Assembly: GCA_017999645.1 (NCBI GenBank)
Contig: JAGNLJ010000002.1
Coordinates: 168,757 to 232,756 of the forward strand
DNA: 64,000 nt
Source: Alphaproteobacteria bacterium
Lineage (GTDB): Bacteria > Pseudomonadota > Alphaproteobacteria > Micavibrionales > Micavibrionaceae
Reading direction: 5' to 3'
In this document: positions 12,382 through 21,405 of the stretch, in pieces
Layout: each line of letters starts with the position of its first letter
How positions within the stretch are numbered: the stretch's first letter is position 1
Made by a program: the position numbers and the translations under genes
The notes under the pieces: generated by a model
Database searches by the model: none
What the model saw: only the letters and a program-made list of their open reading frames with translations
Told to the model about the DNA's origin: nothing

Positions 12382-13957
12382 CACACTTGGTATTCTTCTG
12401 GTTTATGCTGCATGGCTTGCCTTCGCGACGAAGCGCACGGCGACCTATCTCCATATCTATCAGCAAGAGGAATATGACAGCGGGCGTTTCCTGCGCTGGA
12501 TGGCCCGTAGCGGCGCCATCGACACACGCTTTACGCTCGTTCTTCTCATCATTGACGCTTTCTGGCTGCTGTTTCCTTCGCCCTGGTATATTTTCCTGTT
12601 TTTCATAGCATTTGCCGCTGCCGCCGTCCTCGAGGACGACCCGCGTCATGCCGCGAAAAAGAAACTCGTCCTGACGCCACGTGCGCAACGCATTCTGTTC
12701 CTGACCGTCGTTCTCTCCGCCCTGATGGCGACATGGTTCCTGGTTTTCTATTTCCCGTTCTTCTGGATTTTGAACGTCCAGTTCATCCCGTTCGTGATGC
12801 TGGTCGCCAATCTAGCTCTCACGCCTTATGAGAACCACGTCCAGAAAAAATACTGGGACCAGGCGCGCCGAAAACTCGTTGATCTCAAGCCCGTCACAGT
12901 GGGTATTACCGGCTCGTTCGGCAAAACATCGGTCAAGCACATCCTCGGCCATATCCTGAAAACCCACGCGCCGACGCTGGTGACGCCGGGCAGTGTAAAC
13001 ACACCCATGGGCATTACACGCATCATCCGCGAACAGCTCGAAGACAATCACAAATTCTTCGTCGTCGAGATGGGCGCTTACGGTCCCGGATCGATCGAGC
13101 GCCTTTGCCGTCTTGCACCGCCGGATATGGGCATCATCACCGCCGTCGGCCACGCACATTACGAACGCTTCAGAACTATCGAAACGGTTGCCAAAGCCAA
13201 ATTTGAGCTGGCGCAGGCCGTGCTCGATAAAAAAGGCAAGGTCATCACGCATGAAAAGCCGCTGGATATCGAGTACGCCAAAATCAAAACTCGTGAAAAC
13301 CGCGCACACTTTATAATCGTCGGTGAAACGCCGGTGAGCGACGCGATTATCGAGCGCGCAGAACAACTGTCCGAAGGCTTGCGGGTTTTTATCCGCTGGA
13401 ACGGCGATAGTTATAGGCTGGAGGCACCGCTCTACGGCCTGCACCATGCGCAGAATATCGCGCTGGCTTTTACCGCCGCTGTGACTTTAGGTATCCCCGC
13501 TGAAAATGCCGTAACCGCCCTCAAATCCGTGCCGCAGATCACACACAGGCTGGAGGTCAAAAAACCCGGCGACGGCACGACGCTCATTGACGACGCATTC
13601 AACTCCAATCCGGTCGGCTTCGCCTCGGCGCTTGATCTGTTGCCCGTTCTCGGTCGGCAGGGACGCAAAATCCTCATCACGCCCGGCATGGTCGAGCTCG
13701 GCGAGGCACACGCCGAGGAGCATGAAAAAATCGGCAAGAAGGCCGGCGAAACCTGCGATGTCATCATTATCGTGCAAGGCAAGCGCATCCCGACTTTCAT
13801 CCAGGGCATCCGCGCCACCGGTAACGACAAGGCTATTGTCGAGGTCGATACGTTTCAGCAGGCGAATGCGTGGCTGGACCAGAACCGCAAGGACGGCGAC
13901 GTGATTTTGATTGAAAACGATTTGCCCGATCTTTACGAGCGCAAACTAAAAATTTAA
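12365..13957 (+). CDS. Membrane-anchored MurF-like Mur ligase
   Basis: The 530-residue protein has about 4-5 membrane helices in its first 155 residues (about 5-22, 56-72, 75-90, 108-130, 132-152). A Mur ligase central domain follows, with the P-loop GITGSFGKTSVKH at 180-192, EMGAYGPG, then the His of AVGHAHYERF and the KAKFELAQ region where Mur ligases carry the carbamylated lysine. The C-terminal domain has the MurF-like LIDDAFNSNPVGFASAL. It ends in GDVILIENDLPDLYE where MurF usually has GDxxLVKGSR. The N-terminal UDP-MurNAc-peptide domain of normal MurF is absent, replaced by the helices. It could add D-Ala-D-Ala (or another dipeptide) to a precursor at the membrane. It converges on murB, with the stop codons overlapping. 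Confidence 0.8.
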   Translation: MPAFASTLGILLVYAAWLAFATKRTATYLHIYQQEEYDSGRFLRWMARSGAIDTRFTLVLLIIDAFWLLFPSPWYIFLFFIAFAAAAVLEDDPRHAAKKKLVLTPRAQRILFLTVVLSALMATWFLVFYFPFFWILNVQFIPFVMLVANLALTPYENHVQKKYWDQARRKLVDLKPVTVGITGSFGKTSVKHILGHILKTHAPTLVTPGSVNTPMGITRIIREQLEDNHKFFVVEMGAYGPGSIERLCRLAPPDMGIITAVGHAHYERFRTIETVAKAKFELAQAVLDKKGKVITHEKPLDIEYAKIKTRENRAHFIIVGETPVSDAIIERAEQLSEGLRVFIRWNGDSYRLEAPLYGLHHAQNIALAFTAAVTLGIPAENAVTALKSVPQITHRLEVKKPGDGTTLIDDAFNSNPVGFASALDLLPVLGRQGRKILITPGMVELGEAHAEEHEKIGKKAGETCDVIIIVQGKRIPTFIQGIRATGNDKAIVEVDTFQQANAWLDQNRKDGDVILIENDLPDLYERKLKI

Positions 13958-14808
13958 CGCTCGCCGACGATATTTATTTCCCAGCGCAGATTGATACCAA
14001 GCTGTTCCTTGGCGCGGCGGCGGATTTCCTCGCCGAGATTTTCGAGGTCGGTGGCTGTGGCGCTCCCCGTATTGATCATAAAATTCGAATGCATCGGCGA
14101 CATCTGCGCCCCGCCGATCTTTAATTCGTGACCGCCAACTTTCTGCACGATTTGCCAAGCCTTCAACTCACCGGCGGGATTGGCAAAGGTCGAGCCGCCG
14201 GTCTTTTCACGGATTGGCTGCGTTTCATTTCTCTTAGTTTTAATTTCATTCATACGTGCCTTGACGGTTTCATAATCCTCGCGCTTGCCCTTGAAAATCG
14301 CGGATGTAAATATTGTTCCTTTCGGCGGATCAGTGTGACGATACGTCATGTGCAATTGCTCGGGCACCAGTTTTGTTATCACGCCCTGTCGTGAAACCGC
14401 ATTCACGCCAGTCAGCACGTCCTTCACTTCCGTGCCATAAGCGCCCGCGTTCATGCGCAGCGCGCCGCCGACGCAGCCCGGAATGCCTGACAGAAATTCT
14501 AGCCCGCCAATGCTGGCTTTCACCGCCGCCGCCGCGACCGAGCCATTCAGCGCGCCCGCGCCCGCCTCGATATAATCGCCAAGCACCTTGATTTCCGAGA
14601 ATTCCTTGCCTAGTTGTACCGTGACGCCGCGGATGCCGCCGTCGCGGATGATCGTGTTGGCAAGACCGCCTAGCACCGTGATATCGCCATCATATTCCTT
14701 TAAAAACTGCGCGAGTTCGTCAGCATTTGCCGGGCGCAATAACTGATCCGCATTACCACCGCAGCCGAACCAGGTTTCACTGCCGAGCGGGACGTTTTCA
14801 ATGATCAC
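13954..14808 (-). CDS. murB: UDP-N-acetylenolpyruvoylglucosamine reductase MurB
   Basis: MurB reduces the enolpyruvyl group to give UDP-MurNAc, using FAD and NADPH. The 284-residue protein shows the FAD-binding stretch [17 protein letters not shown], then [18 protein letters not shown]. The YRHTDPPKG segment matches the tyrosine region of the substrate-binding domain. The catalytic Ser lies in GGSTFANP. The start is GTG 14808 overlapping the murC stop (GTGA). It is the last gene of the mraZ-to-murB run. Confidence 0.96.
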   Translation of the reverse strand: MIIENVPLGSETWFGCGGNADQLLRPANADELAQFLKEYDGDITVLGGLANTIIRDGGIRGVTVQLGKEFSEIKVLGDYIEAGAGALNGSVAAAAVKASIGGLEFLSGIPGCVGGALRMNAGAYGTEVKDVLTGVNAVSRQGVITKLVPEQLHMTYRHTDPPKGTIFTSAIFKGKREDYETVKARMNEIKTKRNETQPIREKTGGSTFANPAGELKAWQIVQKVGGHELKIGGAQMSPMHSNFMINTGSATATDLENLGEEIRRRAKEQLGINLRWEINIVGER

Positions 14809-16265
14809 GCCGCGTTTCCTTTGGCACGGGCGAAAAGCGGCTCAAGCTCTTCCGGTAATGCATAGGCCCAATAGGTAATATCGCCCGCGCCGAGGCAAAT
14901 TACGTAATCGCCCGGCTGCGCCATCGATGCCACGCGCCGCGCCAGTTCATCCTTGCCGGAGAGCGGCAGAACATGGCGGTGGCCGTGTTTCCTGATGCCC
15001 TCGACCAGCGACTCGCGGCTCACGCCTTCAATCGGCTGCTCGCCCGCCGTGTAAACATCGGCAACGATCACGCTGTCGGCCTCGTTGAAACACGTGCAGA
15101 AATCCTCGAACAGATCATGAAGCCTTGTGAATCTGTGCGGCTGCATGACGGCGATCACGCGCCCGCCATTTTCCGCCACCATCATCCGCGCGGTTTTCAG
15201 AACAGTCTCGATCTCGACCGGGTGATGCGCATAGTCATCAATCACCGTGACGCCCGCCGCCTCGCCCGTCTTGGTAAATCTTCTTTTGACGCCCGTAAAT
15301 CCGGCCAGCGCCTTTTTCATGATCGGCGGCGCGACCTTCATCTCGCAGGCCACTGCCAGCGCGACGAGCGAATTCTGCACATTATGATGTCCCGGCATCG
15401 GCAGGTGCACGTCCTTCAGAATCAGTTCTTTATTATTATTCAGCTTCGGCGCAAACGTCACATCGAACAGGCTGCCGTTGGCGCCACTGCGGATATTCGA
15501 CGCATGCACATCGGCCTGCGGGTTAAATCCATACGTAATAACTTTGCGATCCTGGATCGTGGGGATCAACGCCTGAACTTCAGGGTGATCCATGCACAGC
15601 ACAGCATAGCCATAGAACGGGACATTATGAATGAACTGGCGGTAGGCTTCTTTCACCTTTTCGAAATCGCCGTAATGATCGAGGTGCTCGGGGTCGATAT
15701 TCGTGACCACCGCCACGCTCGCGGGCAAATGCGTGAAGGTGCCGTCGCTCTCATCGGCCTCTACCACCATCCACTCGCTTTTGCCGAGGCGGATATTGTT
15801 GCCGTAGGCGTTGACGATGCCGCCATTGATAACGGTCGGGTCAAAGCCTGCGATCTCCATCATCTGGCCGACCATCGATGTCGTCGTCGTTTTTCCATGC
15901 GTACCCGCCACCGCGACGGCCGATTTCAGCCTCATCAGTTCCGCGAGCATTTCGGCACGGCGTACGATGGGGATATTTTTCGCGCGGGCGGCTTTCAGCT
16001 CGGGGTTGTCATTCTTGACTGCGGACGAAATTACAACTGCGGCGGCAATTTTTCCATTTTCTGTGGCGATATTCTTTGCGTCATGACCTATCGCGACCTT
16101 GATGCCGCGCTCCCTCAAACGTTTTACGTTTGCGCTATCGGACAGATCGGATCCCTGTACCGCGTAACCGAGCACAGACAAAATCTCGGCGATACCGCTC
16201 ATGCCGATGCCGCCGATGCCGATGAAATGCAATATGCCGATATCCGCAGGTATCCCGCGCATCAT
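14805..16265 (-). CDS. murC: UDP-N-acetylmuramate--L-alanine ligase MurC
   Basis: MurC adds L-Ala to UDP-MurNAc. The 486-residue protein has the N-terminal Rossmann-like domain ([16 protein letters not shown]), the ATP P-loop [23 protein letters not shown], the [11 protein letters not shown] motif, and the C-terminal [10 protein letters not shown] and QPHRFTR motifs that mark MurC. The start ATG 16265 is followed by a second ATG. It lies 22 nt after murG and overlaps murB by 4 nt. Confidence 0.97.
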   Translation of the reverse strand: MMRGIPADIGILHFIGIGGIGMSGIAEILSVLGYAVQGSDLSDSANVKRLRERGIKVAIGHDAKNIATENGKIAAAVVISSAVKNDNPELKAARAKNIPIVRRAEMLAELMRLKSAVAVAGTHGKTTTTSMVGQMMEIAGFDPTVINGGIVNAYGNNIRLGKSEWMVVEADESDGTFTHLPASVAVVTNIDPEHLDHYGDFEKVKEAYRQFIHNVPFYGYAVLCMDHPEVQALIPTIQDRKVITYGFNPQADVHASNIRSGANGSLFDVTFAPKLNNNKELILKDVHLPMPGHHNVQNSLVALAVACEMKVAPPIMKKALAGFTGVKRRFTKTGEAAGVTVIDDYAHHPVEIETVLKTARMMVAENGGRVIAVMQPHRFTRLHDLFEDFCTCFNEADSVIVADVYTAGEQPIEGVSRESLVEGIRKHGHRHVLPLSGKDELARRVASMAQPGDYVICLGAGDITYWAYALPEELEPLFARAKGNAA

Positions 16266-16287
16266 GACTTTAATCCTTCAAGAAAAA

Positions 16288-17394
16288 TCAGTCTCCCCAG
16301 CCGCTAACCATCGCGGTGACCAGGTTGCCGAGCTTACGCGCGGCATCCGGCTTCCCGCAGCTTCTCGATTTTTCGGCCGCCCGGAAGAGAATGGAGGGAT
16401 TTTGCAGGAAAGTCTCGATTCTTGCAAGCAGGGCCTCGGTGGTGAAACCGCCCTCGGCCATGACCCACGCCCCGCCTGCGTCAGCCACCGTTTCAGCGTT
16501 CATTTTCTGCTGCTGGTCCTTATGGTGTGGATACGGCACGAATATCGCCGGGCGGCCCGCCGTGGTGACTTCAGCGACTGTGCTGGCACCGGAACGGCCT
16601 ATAATAAGATGGGCTTTGGATAATTCCCCGGCGACATCATCGAAGAACGACCTTAAATCGCACTTGATGCCCGCCACTTCATAAGTCCGGCGCACGGATT
16701 CCATGTCGTCCTGGCGGCATTGCTGTACCACATAGAGTCTCTGGCGGTATTCGGCAGAAAGTTTAGCGAGTGTCTGTGGCACGATGTCGCTGAATACTTT
16801 TGCTCCTAATGATCCACCCATGACAAAAATTCTGAGCGGTGTTTCATGGCCGAGATTAGGATAAGGCTGGGTATAGAGCGCCGCGATGTCCGGGCGCACG
16901 GGATTGCCGGTAACGACAGCACGCATGCGCTCACTGTCATCAAGCCCCTGCACGACAGGAAGTGACAGCGCAATGCGCGCCGCCTTGCGCGCAAGGAATG
17001 CATTCGCGTTGCCGATGATGGCGTTCTGCTCATGGATGATCGTGGGCACGCCCATTTTCTGCGCAGCGTAAACGGCAGGAACGGATGGATAACCGCCAAA
17101 ACCGACCACCAATTTCGGTTTCAGTTTCATAATCAGCATCAGTGCCTGTCCGAAACCCATGCCAAGATTGGCCGCACCCTTGATCTTGCCCATAGCTCCG
17201 GCTGAGAAAGTGCCCGAACGCAAAACATGCGCGGGAATTTCACCAAACATATGCTGGTATTTCATACCGCGCTCGTCGGTCGCAAGTTCAATGCGATATC
17301 CGCGCGACTGGAGATCCTCGGCCAGCGCCTGCGCCGGGGTCATGTGCCCACCTGTGCCACCGCTGCTGAGAAGAATGAGATTACCCTGTTTCAT
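16288..17394 (-). CDS. murG: Lipid II synthase MurG
   Basis: MurG transfers GlcNAc from UDP-GlcNAc to lipid I at the inner face of the membrane. The 368-residue protein has the glycine-rich loop SSGGTGGHMTPAQALAEDL, the HEQNAIIGNAN motif, VMGGSLGAKVFSD, and the donor-binding IGRSGASTVAEVTTAGRPAI with PYPHHKDQQQ. Its start overlaps the ftsW stop by 4 nt. Confidence 0.97.
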   Translation of the reverse strand: MKQGNLILLSSGGTGGHMTPAQALAEDLQSRGYRIELATDERGMKYQHMFGEIPAHVLRSGTFSAGAMGKIKGAANLGMGFGQALMLIMKLKPKLVVGFGGYPSVPAVYAAQKMGVPTIIHEQNAIIGNANAFLARKAARIALSLPVVQGLDDSERMRAVVTGNPVRPDIAALYTQPYPNLGHETPLRIFVMGGSLGAKVFSDIVPQTLAKLSAEYRQRLYVVQQCRQDDMESVRRTYEVAGIKCDLRSFFDDVAGELSKAHLIIGRSGASTVAEVTTAGRPAIFVPYPHHKDQQQKMNAETVADAGGAWVMAEGGFTTEALLARIETFLQNPSILFRAAEKSRSCGKPDAARKLGNLVTAMVSGWGD

Positions 17395-18563
17395 GGCTGG
17401 TTCCCTGCCTCTAAAACCCGCGTTCTTGATGACATGCCTGCGCGTGCGACGCTGCCCCGTGCCTGGCGGCGTGTCAATGCCAGCACCGCGCCCATTGAAA
17501 ATCCGAGCGAGAGAATGGACGAGCCGCCGTAACTGATGAAAGGCAGTGTCATGCCCTTGGCGGGCAAAATATTCATCGCCGAGCCCATATGGACCAGCGC
17601 CTGCAGGCCGAACATCGTCAGCAATCCGCCCACTGCCAGCACCGCGAACATATTGTCACTGGTTGTCAGGCGGTTGAGCCCGCGCCACATGATAAATCCA
17701 AAGACCGCGATAATGATCAACACGAACCACAATCCCATTTCCTCGCCCGCGACGGAAAAAATAAAATCGGCATGGGCGTCGGGCAAACCGCTTTTTACCG
17801 TGCCCTGCCCCGGGCCGGTACCCGCAATGCCGCCATTCTGAAAGGCTTCAAGCGAACGGTCGACTTGATAATTGTCGCCGCTTTCGGGTTTAAAAAATCT
17901 GTCGACGCGGTAACGTACGTGTTCGAAGAAGAGATAAGCACATCCCAGGCATGCCGCGCCGATAGCACCGAAAATCGCAAGAATGCGGAAACGAAAACCG
18001 GCGAGAAATATCTGCGATGCCCAGATACAAGTGACGACAATTGTCATGCCGAGGTCGGGCTGCAGCATCAGCAATCCTACCGTCAGGAAGCAAAGGCCCG
18101 CCGCAATAAGATTGCCCGGGAATTTCGCGTTTTCCTTCTGCCGCGACATGAACCATGCCGCAACGATAGCGAAAGACGGCTTCGCAAGCTCGCTGGGCTG
18201 CAGTGAAAAACCAAACAGGTGAATCCAGCGCTGCGCGCCCTTGATCTCCACCCCGTGAAACAGCACGACGATCATAGCCACAAGACTGGCAATAAATAGA
18301 ATACTTGCCGCGCGCCAGATCATGCGCGGGCTGAGCATAGAAATACCAATCAGCAGACCAAGCGCAGGGACCAGCATCATGAGATGACGTTTGAGGAAAT
18401 GATATGAATTAAGGCCAAGCGTTTCCGCAACCGGTGGACTCGCTGTGCTTACTAGCACAATTCCAAAAACGATGAGAAGGATGAATGCTGCGAGCAGGCC
18501 GCGATCCACTGTCCACCACCAGCGACCTAAAAACGACGTATCGGTTCTTGAGAACATACTCAT
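17391..18563 (-). CDS. ftsW: SEDS-family septal glycosyltransferase FtsW
   Basis: FtsW is the polytopic SEDS glycosyltransferase that works with the FtsI transpeptidase at the septum. The 390 residues contain about ten membrane helices. Conserved motifs are ALGLLIGISML, HLFGFSLQPSELAKP, and the signature GMTLPFISYGGSSILSLGFSMGA split over residues near 335-360. The periplasmic GGIAGTGPGQGTVKSGLPDAHADF stretch fits the family. It overlaps murD by 4 nt and murG by 4 nt. Confidence 0.97.
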   Translation of the reverse strand: MSMFSRTDTSFLGRWWWTVDRGLLAAFILLIVFGIVLVSTASPPVAETLGLNSYHFLKRHLMMLVPALGLLIGISMLSPRMIWRAASILFIASLVAMIVVLFHGVEIKGAQRWIHLFGFSLQPSELAKPSFAIVAAWFMSRQKENAKFPGNLIAAGLCFLTVGLLMLQPDLGMTIVVTCIWASQIFLAGFRFRILAIFGAIGAACLGCAYLFFEHVRYRVDRFFKPESGDNYQVDRSLEAFQNGGIAGTGPGQGTVKSGLPDAHADFIFSVAGEEMGLWFVLIIIAVFGFIMWRGLNRLTTSDNMFAVLAVGGLLTMFGLQALVHMGSAMNILPAKGMTLPFISYGGSSILSLGFSMGAVLALTRRQARGSVARAGMSSRTRVLEAGNQP

Positions 18564-19879
18564 GCCGCCGCGCTCTCCTCAAGGCTATTCACAATGTTTG
18601 TGAAAGCATCGCCGCGTTCTTCATAAGATAAAAACTGGTCAAACGACGCACAGGCAGGTGCGAGCAAAACCGTTGCCGGAGGATTTTTCTGTGCGGCCAT
18701 GTGCGCCGCCCGTACCGCCGCATCCAGCGTTCTGTTCTTATGATGCATAACATTATTTTTTTTCATCCAGGCGGCGAAATCATCTATTGATTCCCCGATA
18801 AGGAACGATTCCCGCACCCGGCCTGCCAGCTTTTCAAGGCCGTTCAGCCCACCCTCTTTTGGCCTGCCCCCGGCAATCCAGTATATATTATCGTAGCTGG
18901 ACAGCGCTTTCGATGCAGCCTCGGCGTTCGTCGCCTTGCTGTCATTAATATATGTAACGTTATTTATGGTCCGCACGGGAAACTGGCGGTGCGCCAGGCC
19001 AGGAAATGTCTGCATCCCTGCAAAAATTTCTTCATCTAACAACGCCGCCGCGCTGCAGGCATGATAAGCGGCAATCGCGTTCTGCAGATTGTGTTCGCCC
19101 TTCAGCATCATGTTGTCCTTAATTTTTTCAACCTCATCTTTCACCGAAAATGAAATGACAAGACGATGGCCAGCAGCCTTGAGCTGTTTCAGGATTTTGC
19201 TTGAAGGATCATCATCGCAGCTAATGATGGCCACACCCTGCCCCTCGAACATACGCGCTTTTGCCGCTGCGTAATTATCGAGATTGCCGTGGCGGTCGAT
19301 ATGATCGGGCGTAATATTCAGCAACACGGAAATCTCAGGCCGGAATTTTGGGCACAGATCAAGCTGGTAGGACGAAAGCTCCAGCACCACGAACGGTTTG
19401 TTTTTAATCTCGAGATCGAACACCGGCACGCCGATATTGCCGCCCATCACGGTGGGCCGCCCGCTCGCTTTTATAATATGGTGAATAAGTGCTGTCGTGG
19501 TCGATTTGCCATTCGTACCGGTTACACCAATCGTGCGGATATTGTCATACACGCGGCTGAACAGCTCGACATCACAAATCACCTCTGTACCCGCAACCCT
19601 CGCGGCTTTTACCACGGGATGCGGCGCGGGATAGTTCAAGGGCACGCCGGGCGCCAGAAGTAAAAACGCGCACGGCTTTAAATTCGCTTCGTAAAGCTGC
19701 TCGATTGTTGCACCGAGCGCAGCAGCCTTGTCCCGCGCCTTTTCATCATCATCCCAGGCGATGACTTCCGTGCCAGCATTTTTGAGCGCGCTTATCGCCG
19801 AGAGGCCCGAGCGCGCAAGACCAAAGACCGCAACCGGGCGGCCTTTCAGTGTTTGCAGATACGCGGCAAGTTCTTTCAT
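18560..19879 (-). CDS. murD: UDP-N-acetylmuramoylalanine--D-glutamate ligase MurD
   Basis: MurD adds D-Glu to UDP-MurNAc-L-Ala. The 439-residue protein shows the N-terminal FGLARSGLSAI, the P-loop GVTGTNGKSTTTALI, LELSSYQLD, NITPDHIDRHG with the conserved His, and YINDSKATNAEAASKAL in the C-terminal domain. The start ATG 19879 lies 10 nt after the mraY stop. Confidence 0.97.
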   Translation of the reverse strand: MKELAAYLQTLKGRPVAVFGLARSGLSAISALKNAGTEVIAWDDDEKARDKAAALGATIEQLYEANLKPCAFLLLAPGVPLNYPAPHPVVKAARVAGTEVICDVELFSRVYDNIRTIGVTGTNGKSTTTALIHHIIKASGRPTVMGGNIGVPVFDLEIKNKPFVVLELSSYQLDLCPKFRPEISVLLNITPDHIDRHGNLDNYAAAKARMFEGQGVAIISCDDDPSSKILKQLKAAGHRLVISFSVKDEVEKIKDNMMLKGEHNLQNAIAAYHACSAAALLDEEIFAGMQTFPGLAHRQFPVRTINNVTYINDSKATNAEAASKALSSYDNIYWIAGGRPKEGGLNGLEKLAGRVRESFLIGESIDDFAAWMKKNNVMHHKNRTLDAAVRAAHMAAQKNPPATVLLAPACASFDQFLSYEERGDAFTNIVNSLEESAAA

Positions 19880-19889
19880 TATGATTTAT

Positions 19890-20975
19890 TCATCGCAATT
19901 TAAGCGTCGACAGACCGATCAGCGCGAGAATGAAAGCAATAATCCAGAAACGGATAACAACCGTAGGCTCTGACCATCCCTTTTTTTCAAAATGGTGATG
20001 AATGGGTGCCATGGCGAAGACACGTTTACCCGTCAGCTTGAATGATACAACCTGGATAATGACCGAGACTGTCTCAAGCACGAACACGCCGCCGATAATC
20101 GCGAGCACCAGTTCATGCTTGGTAATCACGGCAATGGTGCCGAGCACTCCGCCCATTGCGAGCGAACCCGTATCGCCCATAAAAATCATCGCGGGCGGCG
20201 CGTTGTACCAGAGAAAACCCATTGCCCCGCCGATCAGCGCACCGCACAAGACCGCGAGTTCGCCAGTTCCCGGCACATAAGGAACATTAAGATATTCCGC
20301 GAAGTCGGCCCGGCCCACCAGATAGGCAATCAGGCCGAAGCATCCGGCGGCAATCGCCACGGGAACAATCGCAAGACCGTCCAGGCCGTCCGTCAAATTC
20401 ACCGCATTGGATGAACCTACAATCACTAATAACGCCCACGGCGCAAAAAACCAGCCGACATTGATAAAAAGCTCCTTGAAAAAAGGAATGGCGATATGAG
20501 TGCTGAGTGTATCGGGCATTGTCACCATAACGCCGATCGTGGCGCTGAGGCCGATGATGAACTGCAGCAGGAGTTTCAACTTGCCCGGCAGGCCTTTCGT
20601 ATTTTTCTTGGTCAGCTTCAAATAATCATCGCCAAAGCCAATCAGTCCGTATCCCACCATTACCAGCAGCGCATACCAGACAAAATTATTCGTCAGGTCA
20701 GCCCAGAGAATGGTCGAGATCGTCACCGAGATTAAAATCATCAGGCCGCCCATCGTCGGCGTACCCGCTTTGGCAAAATGCGTCTGCGGTCCGTCGGCCC
20801 TGATCGGCTGTCCTTCTTTCTGTTTTTTCTTCAGCCAGCGGATCATCGCGGGCGCGATCAGGAAACAGATCACCAGCGCCGTCATGATCGCGCCGCCGGT
20901 CCTGAATGTCAGATAACGGAACAGGTTGAAGAAAAGGAACTCGTCGGCGAAGGGCGTCAGTAAATTATAAAGCAT
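19890..20975 (-). CDS. mraY: Phospho-N-acetylmuramoyl-pentapeptide transferase MraY
   Basis: MraY moves the phospho-MurNAc-peptide to undecaprenyl phosphate to give lipid I. With the start at ATG 20975 the protein is 361 residues with about ten helices. A longer frame upstream has no homology-like sequence and is rejected. Motifs: [11 protein letters not shown], the Asp pair in [22 protein letters not shown], and the HHHFEKKGW loop. It overlaps the 146-residue orphan gene by 11 nt. In this genome segment the usual upstream partner murF is missing. Confidence 0.96.
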   Translation of the reverse strand: MLYNLLTPFADEFLFFNLFRYLTFRTGGAIMTALVICFLIAPAMIRWLKKKQKEGQPIRADGPQTHFAKAGTPTMGGLMILISVTISTILWADLTNNFVWYALLVMVGYGLIGFGDDYLKLTKKNTKGLPGKLKLLLQFIIGLSATIGVMVTMPDTLSTHIAIPFFKELFINVGWFFAPWALLVIVGSSNAVNLTDGLDGLAIVPVAIAAGCFGLIAYLVGRADFAEYLNVPYVPGTGELAVLCGALIGGAMGFLWYNAPPAMIFMGDTGSLAMGGVLGTIAVITKHELVLAIIGGVFVLETVSVIIQVVSFKLTGKRVFAMAPIHHHFEKKGWSEPTVVIRFWIIAFILALIGLSTLKLR

Positions 20976-21405
20976 AAGCTGTCTTTCCGCTTGGCATGAC
21001 CCGCAGCGCCTCGATTGCAATTTTCTGGCGCGCTTTTTTGACAAAAACGATGAAATCTCCCGGCGCCAGCACCTCCGGCACGATTTTGTCCGTGCCCGGA
21101 CTGCGTAAAATCTGGCCAATCACGTGATAAACGTGGGAAACCGGGGTAATCGTCTTTGTCGTATAAACAACGTCGAGATTACCGATTTTGCTCGGCATTG
21201 CCAACCGGCTCTTTTTGGCGTTTTTACGGCCATCATGGTCCGGCAGATACCCCTCCAGCATGGCTGTTTGCCGCCCGCCCCCCAGATCGATCAGGTTCCT
21301 GACGCGAAATACTGCGCAGGGTTCCTGGCGCTGCCTTTTGACACTGACGGTTACGGTCGGTGTTTTCAGGAAACTCCAGAAAGAGCGGTTATCAACGTTC
21401 ATCAT
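20965..21405 (-). CDS. Orphan protein in the murF slot, resembles a MurF C-terminal domain
   Basis: A 146-residue protein between murE and mraY, where murF normally lies. It overlaps murE by 4 nt and mraY by 11 nt, so it is part of the operon. The second half, with NLDVVYTT followed about 40 residues later by [19 protein letters not shown], has the spacing and pattern of the MurF end (DLVFT...LRPGDVVLVKGS). No P-loop and no UDP-binding domain are present, and the space upstream is filled by murE. It may be a decayed murF that kept only its last domain, or a new small protein. It cannot be an active ligase alone. Confidence 0.6.
   Translation of the reverse strand: MMNVDNRSFWSFLKTPTVTVSVKRQRQEPCAVFRVRNLIDLGGGRQTAMLEGYLPDHDGRKNAKKSRLAMPSKIGNLDVVYTTKTITPVSHVYHVIGQILRSPGTDKIVPEVLAPGDFIVFVKKARQKIAIEALRVMPSGKTAYAL

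Noticed and set aside
14973..16307. Long open frame (444 codons) on the plus strand
   Set aside because: It is antisense to murC, has a His- and Arg-rich composition typical of a shadow frame, and shows no known motif.
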